This document shows, in pieces, positions 42,664 through 52,384 of a DNA stretch of 64,000 bases; position 1 is the first letter of the stretch, and each line of letters begins with the position of its first letter. Both the position numbers and the translations under genes were made by a program. This DNA is from Streptoverticillium olivoreticuli subsp. olivoreticuli (GTDB lineage Bacteria; Actinomycetota; Actinomycetes; Streptomycetales; Streptomycetaceae): the NCBI RefSeq assembly GCF_003391135.1, contig NZ_CP031455.1, positions 8,025,501 through 8,089,500 on the forward strand, given 5' to 3'. The notes under the pieces are model-generated. The model was not told where the DNA came from and made no database searches. It was given only the letters and a program-made list of their open reading frames with translations.

Positions 42664-45600
42664 TCAGGCGCGTGTGAGCCGCAGAGTCACGATCTCGAAC
42701 GGGCGGAACGACAAGCGGATGTCACCCGCGTCGACCGTCCCAACAGGCCGCTCCAGCAGATCGCACACAACCCCCGCCCCCACCGCGAAGCCCGCCGCCA
42801 GGCGGACCCGCGCCCGCCCCCCCAGCGCCTCGTACAGCCGCACCACCACATCCCCGCTGCCGTCGTCCGCGAGCTTCACCGCCGACACGACGACGGAGTC
42901 GCCGGAGACCGACACCAGCGGTTCCACCCCGCTGGCCCCGGCCACCCGCCGCTCCGGCAGATTGATCCGGTACCCCTCCCGCACCGCGTCCCCCAGGGAC
43001 GCGTCCGGCACCAGCGCGTACCGGAAGCGGTGCACGCCCTGGTCCGTGCGCGGGTCCGGGAAGCGGGGGGCCCGCAGCAGGGAGAGCCGCAGCGTGGTCG
43101 TCGTGCCCGTGCCGCCGTCGCGTACGGCACGCGTCACGTCGTAGCCGTATGTCGAGTCGTTGACGACCGCCACCCCCCAGCCCGGCTCCTCCAGGTGCAC
43201 GAAGCGGTGCGCGCACGCCTCGAACTTGGCGGCGTCCCAGCTGGTGTTGGTGTGCGTGGGGCGGTAGAGGTGGCCGAACTGAGTCTCGGCCGCCACACGG
43301 TCGGTATGCAGGTCGAGCGGGAACGCCGCCTTCAGGAACTTCTCCGTCTCGTGCCAGTCGACCTCCGTCGCGATGTCCAGCCGCCGCTCACCGACCGGCA
43401 GGCTGAGGAACTGCTCCACCCGCGACGCCCCGAAGGCCCGCACCACCCGCACCGCCCCGTCGTCCGTGAGCTCCAGCGCCTCGACGTCCGTGAGGTCCGT
43501 GACGGTGTTGCGGTAGAAGTGGTCGACGTCCCACGCGTCCCACATGTTCGGGAAGTCCGGGTGCAGCTGGAGGAGGTTCGCCGCCGCGCCCGGCGCGACC
43601 GTCTCACGCCCCGCCGCCGGGTCGTACACGGAGACCACCAGCCCCCGCCCGTCGATCTCCACCCGCAGCAGCCCGTTGTCGAGCACGAACCCGCCGCCCT
43701 CGCGCGCCCGCGCCCGCACCGCCGCACGGTCCGCCGGTCCGACGGCGGCCGCGCCGAGCGCCGGCACACCGCCGCGTCCGTGCGGTGCCGCGTTGAAGAC
43801 CACGGTCCCGCTCGCCGGTCCGTCTCCGGTGAGCGTCGCCAGCGCGTCCTCGGCCAGCACCGCCAACGGGTCCCCGGCCAGCGCGGCCAGCGCCTCCCCG
43901 ATGATCGACTCCAGCTCCGCCGCCACCGCCGCGTAGGCCGCCGCCGCCTCCCGGTGCACCCACGCGATCGACGTACCGGGCAGGATGTCGTGGAACTGGT
44001 GCAGCAGCACCGTCTTCCACAGCCGGTCCAGCGCCTCGTACGGATAGGGGAACCCCGCCCGTACGGCCGCCGTCGCTGCCCACAACTCCGCTTCCCGCAG
44101 CAGGTGTTCCGAGCGCCGGTTGCCCTGTTTGGTCCGCGCCTGGCTGGTGAGCGTCGCCCGGTGCAGCTCCAGATACAGCTCGCCAACCCAGACGGGGGCG
44201 TGCTCGTACTCCGCGTGCGCCTTCTCGAAGAACGCCGACGGCTTCTCGAAGACGACCCTGGCCGACCCCTCCAGGTCCGCGAGCCGCTTCGCGCGCGCGA
44301 GCATCTCGCGCGTCGTCCCGCCCCCGCCGTCGCCCCAGCCGGTCGGCGCGAGGGAACGGGTCGCGCCGCCCTTCTCCTGGAAGTTGCGGACGGCGTGCGC
44401 GACCTCCTTCCCCGACAGCTGCGAGTTGTAGGTGTCGATCGGCGGGAAGTGCGTGAAGACACGCGTCCCGTCCAGCCCCTCCCACCAGAAGGTGTGGTGC
44501 GGGAACTTGTTGGACCGGCTCCACGAGATCTTCTGCGTCAGGAACCACTTCGCGCCGGACAGCTTCACCAGCTGGGGCAGCGCCGCCGAGTAGCCGAACG
44601 TGTCCGGCAGCCACACCTCCTCCGTCTCGATCCCGAACTCCTCCAGGAAGAACCTCTTCCCGTGCACGAACTGCCGTGCCAGCGCCTCCGACCCCGGCAT
44701 GTTCGTGTCGGACTCCACCCACATGCCGCCCACGGGCACGAAACGGCCCTCCGCGACCGCCTTCTTCACCCGCGCGTACACCTCCGGCCGGTGCTCCTTG
44801 ATCCAGGCGAACTGCTGCGCCTGCGACATGGCGTAGACGAAGTCCGGCTCGTCCTCCAGCAGGGCCGTCATGTTCGACGTCGTCCGGGCGACCTTGCGCA
44901 CCGTCTCCCGCAGCGGCCACAGCCACGCCGAGTCGATGTGCGCGTGCCCGACCGCGCTGATCCGGTGCGCCGAGGCGTGTGCGGGAGCGGCCAGCACACC
45001 GGTGAGCCGCTCACGGGCGCGCGCGGCCGTGCCGCCGACGTCCTGGAGGTCGACCGCGTCCAGCGCCCGCTCCACGGCCCGCAGGATCTCCCAGCGGCGC
45101 GGCGCGTCCACGGACAGCTCGGCCATCAGCTCGCCCAGCACCTCCAGGTCCTGGACCAGCTCCCACACCGTCCGGTCGAGAACGGCGAGGTCCATCCGGC
45201 CCAGCCGGTAGCGCGGCGCGCTGTCCGCCGTTTCCCTGTCGCCCAGTTCGGTCGGCAGGAAGGGGTGGTAGTCCAGGATCACCGGGTTCGACGACGCCTC
45301 GATGTGCAGCACCACCTCCTCGCCGCCCGCGACCTTCTCGCCGACGCGCACCCACTGGTTGCGGGGGTTGAGCCCCTTCACCGGCGAGCCGTCCGGGCGG
45401 TAGACGAGCCCCTCGCACTGGAAGCCCGGCATGTTCTCGTCGAAGCCCAGGTCGAGCAGCGCCTCGACGGTCCGGCCCGCCCACTCCCGTGGCACCGTCC
45501 CCGTGACGGTGAACCAGCTCGTCCCCCACGGAGGACCCCATTGCGCGCCGGTCCGGATCGGCACCCGCTCGGCGGCCAGCCCCTCCGCCACGGGGACGGG

Positions 45601-45723
45601 CTCGCCCGGCGCGTCCCACACCGAGACGGCCAGCGGCACCGACTCGGGATACACGGCGGGCCGGATGCGCTCGTCCAGCACCCGCTTCAGTCGGGCTTCG
45701 GTGATGGTGCGGTCGTTGTGCAT
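42664..45723 (-). CDS. Alpha-mannosidase (GH38)
   Basis: A 1019-residue cytoplasmic-type alpha-mannosidase with no signal peptide. The GH38 catalytic domain starts near residue 255 with the zinc motif GHAHIDSAWLWPLRET (H260, H262, D264), continues with YAMSQAQQFAWIKEHRPEVY, and has the nucleophile D374 in EEVWLPDTFGYSAALPQ. HQFHDILPGTSI lies in the helical domain, and beta domains follow (HLYRPTHTNTSWDAAKFE; LRLSLLRAPRFPDP; SVSGDSVVVSAVKLADDG). It would trim alpha-linked mannoses from imported oligosaccharides. It follows the GH85 gene by 26 bp on the same strand. Confidence 0.93.
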   Translation of the reverse strand: MHNDRTITEARLKRVLDERIRPAVYPESVPLAVSVWDAPGEPVPVAEGLAAERVPIRTGAQWGPPWGTSWFTVTGTVPREWAGRTVEALLDLGFDENMPGFQCEGLVYRPDGSPVKGLNPRNQWVRVGEKVAGGEEVVLHIEASSNPVILDYHPFLPTELGDRETADSAPRYRLGRMDLAVLDRTVWELVQDLEVLGELMAELSVDAPRRWEILRAVERALDAVDLQDVGGTAARARERLTGVLAAPAHASAHRISAVGHAHIDSAWLWPLRETVRKVARTTSNMTALLEDEPDFVYAMSQAQQFAWIKEHRPEVYARVKKAVAEGRFVPVGGMWVESDTNMPGSEALARQFVHGKRFFLEEFGIETEEVWLPDTFGYSAALPQLVKLSGAKWFLTQKISWSRSNKFPHHTFWWEGLDGTRVFTHFPPIDTYNSQLSGKEVAHAVRNFQEKGGATRSLAPTGWGDGGGGTTREMLARAKRLADLEGSARVVFEKPSAFFEKAHAEYEHAPVWVGELYLELHRATLTSQARTKQGNRRSEHLLREAELWAATAAVRAGFPYPYEALDRLWKTVLLHQFHDILPGTSIAWVHREAAAAYAAVAAELESIIGEALAALAGDPLAVLAEDALATLTGDGPASGTVVFNAAPHGRGGVPALGAAAVGPADRAAVRARAREGGGFVLDNGLLRVEIDGRGLVVSVYDPAAGRETVAPGAAANLLQLHPDFPNMWDAWDVDHFYRNTVTDLTDVEALELTDDGAVRVVRAFGASRVEQFLSLPVGERRLDIATEVDWHETEKFLKAAFPLDLHTDRVAAETQFGHLYRPTHTNTSWDAAKFEACAHRFVHLEEPGWGVAVVNDSTYGYDVTRAVRDGGTGTTTTLRLSLLRAPRFPDPRTDQGVHRFRYALVPDASLGDAVREGYRINLPERRVAGASGVEPLVSVSGDSVVVSAVKLADDGSGDVVVRLYEALGGRARVRLAAGFAVGAGVVCDLLERPVGTVDAGDIRLSFRPFEIVTLRLTRA

Positions 45724-45749
45724 GGAGTCGGTGTCCTCACGCAGTAGGT

Positions 45750-47780
45750 CTACCAGCGGAATTCGACGGACGCGGGTGCCGAGGAGGCGTACAGCTCGTC
45801 CACCGCGCGCACTTCGACGCGCGTGGCCGCCTCCATGGCGGTGCGGCGCAGCGCCGCGACGTAGTAGGCATGCCCACAGGTGCCGCCCAGGAAGCGACGG
45901 CCGCCGCCGGGGAGCACCTGGTGGAGTTCGTAATGGCGTACGGGTGCCCTGGCCGCTCCCCACGCCAGCCGCAGCGCCGCCGTGCCGTCGCCGGCGCGGT
46001 GGGACGCGGTCACCCGGACGGCGCCCGGCCGCGCCGGTGCGGGCGGTGCCGCGTCGTGGACCGCGAGGGCGCCGAGCCGCCAGCGGACCGGGCCGCCGCC
46101 CTGCGCGGTGAGACGCACCCCCAGCGCGTGGACCGTGGCGCCCGCCCGGCCCCGCAGCAGCGCGCCCACACGGAGCCGTACGGTCGCCCAGCCGCGTCCT
46201 CCAGCGGGCAGCGTGCCCGCGGGCACGTACTGGAAGGAGCCCGGTTCCAGCGCCACGGCCAGCTCCACCCGGACCGCCGCCGATCCGGCGTCGGCGCGGT
46301 GTGCCAGTTCCACGGCCGTCGCGCCGGACAGCGGCAGCCGTGCCGTGTACAGCTCGACCGTCGCCGCCGCGGTGAGCGCGCCCTCCACGAGGAGGCTGCC
46401 GCCGCCGCGCCAGGCGTCGGTGAAGTCGAAGCCGACGGTGGGCCGGGCACCCGCGGTGCGGACCACCCAGCGGCGGCCGGGCAGCCGGTCCTGGAGCCCC
46501 AGGTGGTTCCAGGCGGCGTCCGAGACGCGCTTGCCCTTGTCGTACCAGGCCGTCCCGTGGCCGGTGTTGAAGCTCGTCGCGAACGGCAGCGCGGTGAGCG
46601 TGGAGCGGTCCGCGACGGACGCGGCGGGCGCCCGCCAGGGCCCGCTCGGCGGCGCGGCCGGGTCGAGGCCCTCGCCGGACCAGAAGCGGTCGTCCCGCGC
46701 GTGAAAGGCGGCGGGGGAGCGCCCGCCCTCGGGCAGGCTCGTCCAGGTCCACTCGGGCCGGTAGAAGCCGTACGACACGGTGTGCGGGCCGTCCGCCGGG
46801 ACGACCGCGTCCCAGTCGACGGGCGTGTCCCAGCCGTGCGCCTCGACATCGACGCCGGCCCACAGCGCGTACGGGCTCCGCCCCAGCCGCCCTGCGCGCT
46901 CCGCGGACGCGGCGAGCCCGGCACGGCTCCAGCCGAAGTTGAGGAACATCGAGTCGGCGGCGCGGAAGAACGGGGAGTTGTGGTCGTTGAGCTCGTTCTG
47001 CCAGGAGATGTCGCCGGAGACGGCCATCGCGTCGTACCACGTGACGCGCAGCCCTTGGCCGTTCGCCCGCAGGTACGTCACGAAGTCCCGCATGTCCGCG
47101 CCCAGCCGGGCGTCACCGCCGCCGGTCTCGGCGTTGAGGAACCAGCCGTCGAAGCCGTACGCCCGTGCCACCTGGATCAGCTTGTCGGCCAGCGGGAAGC
47201 CGCCGTCCGCCCCTCGCCGCACCAGATCCTCCGTCCAGCGCAGCTGCCCGCCGTACGCGACCGGAGGCAGGAACACCGTCCCCAGGACAGGCACACCGTT
47301 GCGGTGCGCGGCGTCCACGACCGGCGCGTTCGGCGCGAGGATCAGCCCCTCGCCCGACGAACCGCCCCAGAAGACCAGCTCGTCGAGGTACGCCCAGTGC
47401 GTCAGCGCGTAATGGTCGGCGGTCCGCGAACCCTGGGACGGATTCCCCGACGTGTGCGCGAACGCGGCGAGCGCGGAGACACGCGCCTGCCCCGCCCGCG
47501 CGGTGGCGTTGACCGGCGGGGGAGTGAAGCGCGCGGCGAGCGGCACGGTCGCCCGGTTGAAGGGCAGGTCGGCATCGCCCTCCGGCCGCCACGCGGCGAG
47601 GCTGTGCCAGACGACCCCGGGCGCGGGGGAGCCGGACGGCAGGCTGTCGGGGAACCAGTACGAGGCGTAGGGCTGGAGCGCGCCGTCGGTTGTGGCGCCG
47701 GCCGTGCGCGGTAACGAGAGTGCCGCGAGGGTCGCGGTGCCGATGGCTAAAACCTCACGGCGAGTGGGTCTTTGAGGCAT
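45750..47780 (-). CDS. Secreted endo-beta-N-acetylglucosaminidase (GH85)
   Basis: A 676-residue exported enzyme. The N-terminus TRREVLAIGTATLAALSLPRTAGA is a twin-arginine signal. The GH85 barrel has PYASYWFPDSLPSG, the LDELVFWGGSSGEGLIL region, and the catalytic Asn216/Glu218 pair in GFDGWFLNAETGGG, then ADSMFLNFGWS and WAGVDVEAHGWDTP. C-terminal beta domains carry carbohydrate-binding and fibronectin-like features. The family cuts the GlcNAc-GlcNAc core of N-glycans, releasing high-mannose oligosaccharides. AAGGAG precedes the ATG. It is separated from the GH5 gene upstream by a repeat but lies on the same strand. Confidence 0.92.
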   Translation of the reverse strand: MPQRPTRREVLAIGTATLAALSLPRTAGATTDGALQPYASYWFPDSLPSGSPAPGVVWHSLAAWRPEGDADLPFNRATVPLAARFTPPPVNATARAGQARVSALAAFAHTSGNPSQGSRTADHYALTHWAYLDELVFWGGSSGEGLILAPNAPVVDAAHRNGVPVLGTVFLPPVAYGGQLRWTEDLVRRGADGGFPLADKLIQVARAYGFDGWFLNAETGGGDARLGADMRDFVTYLRANGQGLRVTWYDAMAVSGDISWQNELNDHNSPFFRAADSMFLNFGWSRAGLAASAERAGRLGRSPYALWAGVDVEAHGWDTPVDWDAVVPADGPHTVSYGFYRPEWTWTSLPEGGRSPAAFHARDDRFWSGEGLDPAAPPSGPWRAPAASVADRSTLTALPFATSFNTGHGTAWYDKGKRVSDAAWNHLGLQDRLPGRRWVVRTAGARPTVGFDFTDAWRGGGSLLVEGALTAAATVELYTARLPLSGATAVELAHRADAGSAAVRVELAVALEPGSFQYVPAGTLPAGGRGWATVRLRVGALLRGRAGATVHALGVRLTAQGGGPVRWRLGALAVHDAAPPAPARPGAVRVTASHRAGDGTAALRLAWGAARAPVRHYELHQVLPGGGRRFLGGTCGHAYYVAALRRTAMEAATRVEVRAVDELYASSAPASVEFRW

Positions 47781-47804
47781 GGCTGCTCCTTGGTGGTGGG
47801 AATT

Positions 47805-47987
47805 CCCCAATCCCGCCCCTTCCCGAAACCGGGGCTCCGCCCCGGACCCCGGTCCTCAAACGCCGGACGGGCTGGATTTCGCGGACCGTAGCCGCGAATT
47901 CAGCCCGTCCGGCGTTTGAGGACAAGCGGCGCAGCCGCTTCAGGGGGTCCGGGGTCTCCCCGGTTTCGGGAAGGGGCGGGGCTGGGG
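47805..47987. repeat. Intergenic palindromic repeat, full copy E
   Basis: A 183-bp nested palindrome. The outer arms (47805-47825 and 47967-47987) match with two changes. The inner arms (47852-47874 and 47901-47923) are a perfect 23-bp inverted repeat around a 26-bp loop. The sequence is closely related to copy A. It lies between the stop of the GH5 gene and the start of the GH85 gene, so it could attenuate transcription inside the N-glycan locus. Confidence 0.8.
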
Positions 47988-47995
47988 AAAAAGAA

Positions 47996-49234
47996 CTAAC
48001 GGACCTGGGCCACGGTCAAGACCTCCGTGATCCCCCGAGCCGCCAAGTGCCCGGCATCAGCCGCCAATTGAGAGAGCACACACGTCGGCCGCCGCCCACG
48101 CGCAGCGACCCGCATCCACGCCTCGAAGTACTCCCCACCCGGCGCGCACACCGCCCGCAGCGGCGCCCCCACGACCTCCCCCGCCTCCACGACCAGCGCG
48201 GTCGACCGGGGCGACGCGGCGGCCCCCGCGGCACGGTACTCACGGGCGAGACGGGCGACCGTTTCGCCCGCCGGTTTCGCCCGCCGGTCGTTCGTGAGCA
48301 GACCCAGCCCGTACTCCAGCTCGGGGAAGTCCGCGAGGGAGCGGTCGACGTCGTGGGAGCACCACCAGGTGATGCCCCACAGGTCGGGGCAGTCCAGCGC
48401 GTTGGTGACGGTCGCCTCGGTGAAGGCGGCCGCCCGCTCGGGCGCGATGTGCGGCGCGGGTGCCCCGACCTCCTGGAGCCACACCGGCCGGGCCGGGTCG
48501 TCGGCCCACGCCTTGGACAGCTCGACGAGGTACGCGGCGTGCTGCTCGGTGGCCGTGCCGCGCGGGCCGTGCCGCTGCGCGGTGCCGTTGAAGACCCAGG
48601 AGTGCACGGCGGTCATGGTGCCCAGGCGGGCCGAGTGGGCGGGGGTGAAGGGGTGCGCGCCGTCGTACCAGGCGGCGTCGTAGGAGGCGTGCAGATGGGA
48701 CCGGCCGGGCGCGGCCTTCTCGCAGGCGTCCAGCATCCGGCGCAGCCAGCGCTCCGCCTCCTCCGGTGTGATCCGGTCCGGGTCGGGGTGCGGGTCGCCG
48801 GAGAACTGGTTGGTCTCGTTGCCGACCGTCATGCCCAGGAAATGGGGCCGGTCGGCGAGGGCACCGGCGAGGACCGTCAGGTACTCCTCCTGCGCGGCGA
48901 CCACCTCGGGGTCGGTGAACATGTTGCGGCGGTGCCACGTCGTGGTCCAGGAGGGGACGAAGTCGAAGCTGGAGAGATGGCCCTGGAGGCCGTCGACGGC
49001 GACATCGAGCCCGCGCTCGCCCGCCGCGTCCACGAGACTCACCAACTGCTCCACCGCGCGCGGCCGGATCAGTGTGCGGTTGGGCTGGAAGACGGGCCAC
49101 AGGGGGAAGACGCGGATGTGGTCCAGGCCGAGGGCGGCGATGGAGTCGAGGTCGGCGCGGATGTCGTCGAGGTCGAAGTCCAGCCAGTGGTGGAACCAGC
49201 CGCGGGTGGGGGTGTAGTTCACACCGAAGCGCAT
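47996..49234 (-). CDS. GH5-family glycosidase, candidate beta-mannosidase (GH5_18-like)
   Basis: A 412-residue cytoplasmic TIM-barrel enzyme: MRFGVNYTPTRGWFHHWLDF, LDHIRVFPLWPVFQPN, acid/base Glu in FLGMTVGNETNQFSG, MTAVHSWVFNGTAQRHG, and nucleophile Glu in PVWLQEVGAPAPH with WGITWWCSHDVDRSL behind it. The NE..E arrangement is that of clan GH-A. In bifidobacteria a GH5_18 enzyme next to GH85 and GH38 cleaves the Man-beta-1,4-GlcNAc core left after trimming; the same partners here suggest that role. AAGGG precedes the ATG. Confidence 0.8.
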   Translation of the reverse strand: MRFGVNYTPTRGWFHHWLDFDLDDIRADLDSIAALGLDHIRVFPLWPVFQPNRTLIRPRAVEQLVSLVDAAGERGLDVAVDGLQGHLSSFDFVPSWTTTWHRRNMFTDPEVVAAQEEYLTVLAGALADRPHFLGMTVGNETNQFSGDPHPDPDRITPEEAERWLRRMLDACEKAAPGRSHLHASYDAAWYDGAHPFTPAHSARLGTMTAVHSWVFNGTAQRHGPRGTATEQHAAYLVELSKAWADDPARPVWLQEVGAPAPHIAPERAAAFTEATVTNALDCPDLWGITWWCSHDVDRSLADFPELEYGLGLLTNDRRAKPAGETVARLAREYRAAGAAASPRSTALVVEAGEVVGAPLRAVCAPGGEYFEAWMRVAARGRRPTCVLSQLAADAGHLAARGITEVLTVAQVR

Positions 49235-49264
49235 GGGGGTGTCCCTTCGGGCGGGGAGCTGGGG

Positions 49265-50095
49265 TCAGCCCTTGACGGCGCCTTCTCCGACGCCGCGGAA
49301 GAAGTACCGCTGGAGGCAGGCGAACAGCACGATGAGCGGGGCGACGGCGACGATGGTGCCCGCGGCGACCAGCCGGGGGTTCTGCTGAAACGTTCCGTGC
49401 AGGTAGTTCAGGCCGACGGTCAGGGTGAAGTGGTCCGAGTCGGAGAGGACGATCAGCGGCCAGAGGAAGTCGTCCCAGGCGCCCATGAAGGAGAAGATCG
49501 CCACGACGGCCAGGGTGCCGCGGACGGAGGGCAGGGCGATCCGGAGGAACCGCTGCCATACGTTCGCCCCGTCGATGACGGCCGCTTCCTCGATCTCGTA
49601 CGGGAGGTTCGCGAACGCGTTGCGCATCAGCAGCACATTGAGCGCGCCGACCGCGCCGGGCAGCACCACGGCGGTGAGGGTGTTGTTGAGGTGGAGGTCG
49701 CGCATCATGGTGAACTGCGCGATGACGACGGACTCCAGGGGGACGAGCAGGGCGACCACGAAGGCGAGTCCGGCGAGCCGCCGGCCGCGGAAGCGCAGCC
49801 GGGCCAGTGCGTATCCGGCCAGGGAAGCACCGACAAGGTTGGTGACCACATTGGTGAGGGCGACCTTGAGGGAGTTCAGCGCGTAGTCCCAGACCGGGAT
49901 GATGTCGGCGACACCTGAATAATTTCCGAGAGTCGGATGCTCGGGCAGGAACCCCGGCGGGTAGGTGTAGATGTCCTCGGAGGCGCCCTTGAACGAGGTC
50001 GACAGCTGCCACAGGAACGGCCCGACGGTGATGCCCAGCACGGCGAGCATCAGCAGATAGCGCAGCGCCTTCTCCCAGCCGGAGATCCGGGTCAC
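49265..50095 (-). CDS. Carbohydrate ABC transporter permease (MalG type)
   Basis: A 276-residue permease with six helices (for example YLLMLAVLGITVGPFLWQL, LAGLAFVVALLVPLESVVIAQ, LTAVVLPGAVGALNVLLMRNAF, LAVVAIFSFMGAWDDFLWPLIVL). The EAA loop EIEEAAVIDGANVWQRFLRIALP contacts the ATPase, which is not encoded here; Streptomyces usually shares the MsiK ATPase among such importers. The GTG overlaps the stop of the first permease (GTGA), with GGAG upstream. Confidence 0.92.
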   Translation of the reverse strand: MTRISGWEKALRYLLMLAVLGITVGPFLWQLSTSFKGASEDIYTYPPGFLPEHPTLGNYSGVADIIPVWDYALNSLKVALTNVVTNLVGASLAGYALARLRFRGRRLAGLAFVVALLVPLESVVIAQFTMMRDLHLNNTLTAVVLPGAVGALNVLLMRNAFANLPYEIEEAAVIDGANVWQRFLRIALPSVRGTLAVVAIFSFMGAWDDFLWPLIVLSDSDHFTLTVGLNYLHGTFQQNPRLVAAGTIVAVAPLIVLFACLQRYFFRGVGEGAVKG

Positions 50096-50985
50096 GACGC
50101 GCTCTCCTTCCGGTCGGCGCGGAGCACCAGCAGCATCAGCAGCAGGGCGATCACGAAGACGACCAGGGACAGGGCCGAGGCATAGCCGACACGGCCGCTC
50201 AGCCCGGTGCCGGTCCGCTGGACGAGCATGACCAGCGTGGTGTCCTGCCCGGCCGGACCACCGGTGGGCCCCGCCAGCAGATAGACCTCGGAGAAGACCT
50301 TGAAGGCGGCCACCGACGACAGGGCGCCGACCAGCACCATCGTGGAGCGCAGGGCGGGGACGGTGACACTGACGAAGCGGCGCAGGGCGCCGGCCCCGTC
50401 GACGGCGGCCGCCTCGTGCAGCTCCCGGGGGACATCGGCGAGCGCCGCCAGATAAATGATCATGTAGTAGCCGAGGCCCTTCCACACCGTCAGCGCCATG
50501 GCGCTGAACAGCAGCAGCCACTCGTCGCCGAGGAACGCCACCGGGCCGGCCCCGAAGAAGCGCAGGATGCCGTTGATCAGCCCGCGGTCGTCCAGCATCC
50601 AGACCCAGATCAGCGACACCACGACGACGGACGCCACGACGGGGGTGTAGAACGCCGACCGGAAGAACGTGACTCCCGGGAGGCGCTTGTGGACCAGCAG
50701 CGCCAACAGCAGCGGCAGCAGCACGGTGAAGGGCACGACCAGCAGGACGTACAGCCCGCTGTTGCGCAGCGCCACCCAGAACTGGTCGTCGTCCAGCATG
50801 TCCTGGAAGTTCCGCAGCCCCACCCAGCTGCCGGGCGTCAGCGTCCGCGCGTCGGTGAACGCCTTCCGGACGGTGGTGAGGAAGGGGTAGAGGTTGAAGG
50901 CGGCGATCACCCCGAGGCCGGGAATCAAGAAGAGCCAGGGGCTGGCCGCGCGGTGGGTGCGTACGCGTACGGAGGGCTGCTTCAC
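50092..50985 (-). CDS. Carbohydrate ABC transporter permease (MalF type)
   Basis: A 297-residue permease: PWLFLIPGLGVIAAFNLYPFLTTVRKAF, NSGLYVLLVVPFTVLLPLLLALLVHK, SAFYTPVVASVVVVSLIWVWML, and the EAA loop ELHEAAAVDGAGALRRFVSVTVP. It pairs with the second permease and the lipoprotein upstream to import a sugar, here presumably the glycans released by the GH85 enzyme. It starts five bases after the binding-protein gene. Confidence 0.92.
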   Translation of the reverse strand: MKQPSVRVRTHRAASPWLFLIPGLGVIAAFNLYPFLTTVRKAFTDARTLTPGSWVGLRNFQDMLDDDQFWVALRNSGLYVLLVVPFTVLLPLLLALLVHKRLPGVTFFRSAFYTPVVASVVVVSLIWVWMLDDRGLINGILRFFGAGPVAFLGDEWLLLFSAMALTVWKGLGYYMIIYLAALADVPRELHEAAAVDGAGALRRFVSVTVPALRSTMVLVGALSSVAAFKVFSEVYLLAGPTGGPAGQDTTLVMLVQRTGTGLSGRVGYASALSLVVFVIALLLMLLVLRADRKESAS

Positions 50986-50990
50986 GGCCG

Positions 50991-52283
50991 TCAGCTCTGC
51001 TTGAGGAGCTTGTCGCTCTGTGCCACGGCGTCGTCCAGTGCCTGCTGAGGGGATTTCCTGCCCTGGAGGGCCTTGGCGACCTCGTTCTTCAGGACGACCT
51101 TCATCTCCTCGCTCAGCACCACCGGCGTGTAATTGACCGCGCCCTTGAGCATTTTCGCCGAGGCCACCCGGACCCGGCCCTCGTCCGTCCCGTCGTCCTT
51201 GGTCCAGTAGGGATCGTCCAGCGAACCCTTGGTGCTGGGGAAGACGGCGACCTTGTGCGCGAAGTCCTCCTGGTTCTTCCGGTCCGTGATGAAGTGCGCC
51301 AAGGCGACGGCCGCGGCCTTGTGCTTGCTCTGTTTGTTGACAGCCAGGCCCATCACGTACATGTTCGGCTTGCCCGTGTTGTTCGGGGCGTCGGTGATGC
51401 CGAGTTCCTTGTACAGACCGGGCGCGTTCTTCTTGAACGTATCCAGGTCGTGGGCGCTGCCCGGATTGATGGCGACCTTCTGCTCCAGGAACTTCTGCCC
51501 CGACTGGTCTGCGGTGTTGGTGAGCGCCTGCGAATCGAGCCCGCCGTGTGCGTAGAGTTCCTTGTATTTGGTGAGCAGTTCGACGCCCTTGGGTTCGTTG
51601 TAGGTGAACTTTGTGGCGTCGGCGTTCATCAGCCGCACGCCGTAGCGGCCGAAGTCCTCGATGGACGGGGTGCCCGCGAGGGTCGCGGTCCTCCCGCCGG
51701 ACCGTTTCGCCAGGGCGTCGGCCGTGGTGAACAGCTCGTCGTAGTTCTTCGGCGGCTTCTCCGGGTCAAGACCCGCCTGCCGGAAGAGCGCCTTGTTGTA
51801 GAACAGTGGACCGGTGTTGAGATACCAGGGGAAGGCGTACGAACCGTCCAGGCCCGGCAGCGTGTTCCCCTGCCAGGCCTCCGGCGTGTACTCGTCCTTG
51901 AACTTCGCTGCGGCCTTCTCCCGGTCCAGGTTGAGCAGGATCCCGGCCTTGGCCAGCGGATAGGAGAGATCCGGCGAAACGTTGACGACATCGGGCAGGG
52001 TGCCGCCACCGGCGTCGGCGCTGAGTTTCTCCGCGTAGTTGTCGGCCGGCTGGTCCAGCCATTTGACCTTGACGTCCGGATTCTGCTTCTCGAATTCCCC
52101 GACCAGACCCTCGAAGTAGTCCTTGAAGTTGCTGCGCAGATTCCAGGTCTGGAAGGTGATGCTGCCCGCTGCCTTGCCGTCCGCGGCACCGCCGTCCGAA
52201 CCACCGCCGGAACCACAGGCGGTGAGCAACAAGGCGGACGCGAGAAGCGGGGCGGCGGCAGCGGTTCTACGGGAACGGGGCAT
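50991..52283 (-). CDS. Sugar ABC transporter substrate-binding lipoprotein
   Basis: A 430-residue lipoprotein with lipobox LTAC (Cys23) and a Gly/Ser-rich linker. The fold is family 1 binding protein: SITFQTWNLRSNFKDYFEGLVGEFEKQNPDVKVKWLDQPAD, LPDVVNVSPDLSYPLAKAGILLNLD, GSYAFPWYLNTGPLFYNKALFRQAGLDPEKPPKNYDEL, and KAAAVALAHFITDRKNQEDFAH. AAGGAG lies about 11 bases before the ATG. It is the first gene of the importer operon, divergent from a LacI-family regulator. The ligand is inferred from the neighbouring glycosidases. Confidence 0.92.
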   Translation of the reverse strand: MPRSRRTAAAAPLLASALLLTACGSGGGSDGGAADGKAAGSITFQTWNLRSNFKDYFEGLVGEFEKQNPDVKVKWLDQPADNYAEKLSADAGGGTLPDVVNVSPDLSYPLAKAGILLNLDREKAAAKFKDEYTPEAWQGNTLPGLDGSYAFPWYLNTGPLFYNKALFRQAGLDPEKPPKNYDELFTTADALAKRSGGRTATLAGTPSIEDFGRYGVRLMNADATKFTYNEPKGVELLTKYKELYAHGGLDSQALTNTADQSGQKFLEQKVAINPGSAHDLDTFKKNAPGLYKELGITDAPNNTGKPNMYVMGLAVNKQSKHKAAAVALAHFITDRKNQEDFAHKVAVFPSTKGSLDDPYWTKDDGTDEGRVRVASAKMLKGAVNYTPVVLSEEMKVVLKNEVAKALQGRKSPQQALDDAVAQSDKLLKQS

Positions 52284-52349
52284 GGCGCGGCGAACTCCTT
52301 CGGTCGGACCGGGAGGTGCGCAACAAAAGCTGCACCCGCGGCGCGGTGA

Positions 52350-52355
52350 AGTCAA
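52350..52355 (-). promoter_or_regulatory. -35 element of the N-glycan ABC operon (candidate)
   Basis: TTGACT on the minus strand, about 67 bp before the binding-protein start codon. A weak -10 (CAGCTT) follows after 17 bp. The LacI-type palindrome lies 15 bp upstream of this box. Confidence 0.35.
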
Positions 52356-52370
52356 TACTTCCGCTGCCGA

Positions 52371-52384
52371 CTAATGCGCTTTAG
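52371..52384. promoter_or_regulatory. LacI-family operator in divergent region
   Basis: CTAATGCGCTTTAG, a near-perfect palindrome with the central CG step typical of LacI/PurR/CcpA-family sites; only one position per half differs. It lies between the sugar-importer operon and the LacI-family gene and is the likely site for both autoregulation and control of glycan uptake. Confidence 0.6.

Noticed and set aside
42664..47040. A single 1458-codon reading frame covering both mannosidase and part of GH85
   Set aside because: The upstream part is a shifted shadow of the GH85 gene. The GH38 protein has its own ATG at 45723 and the proper family length.
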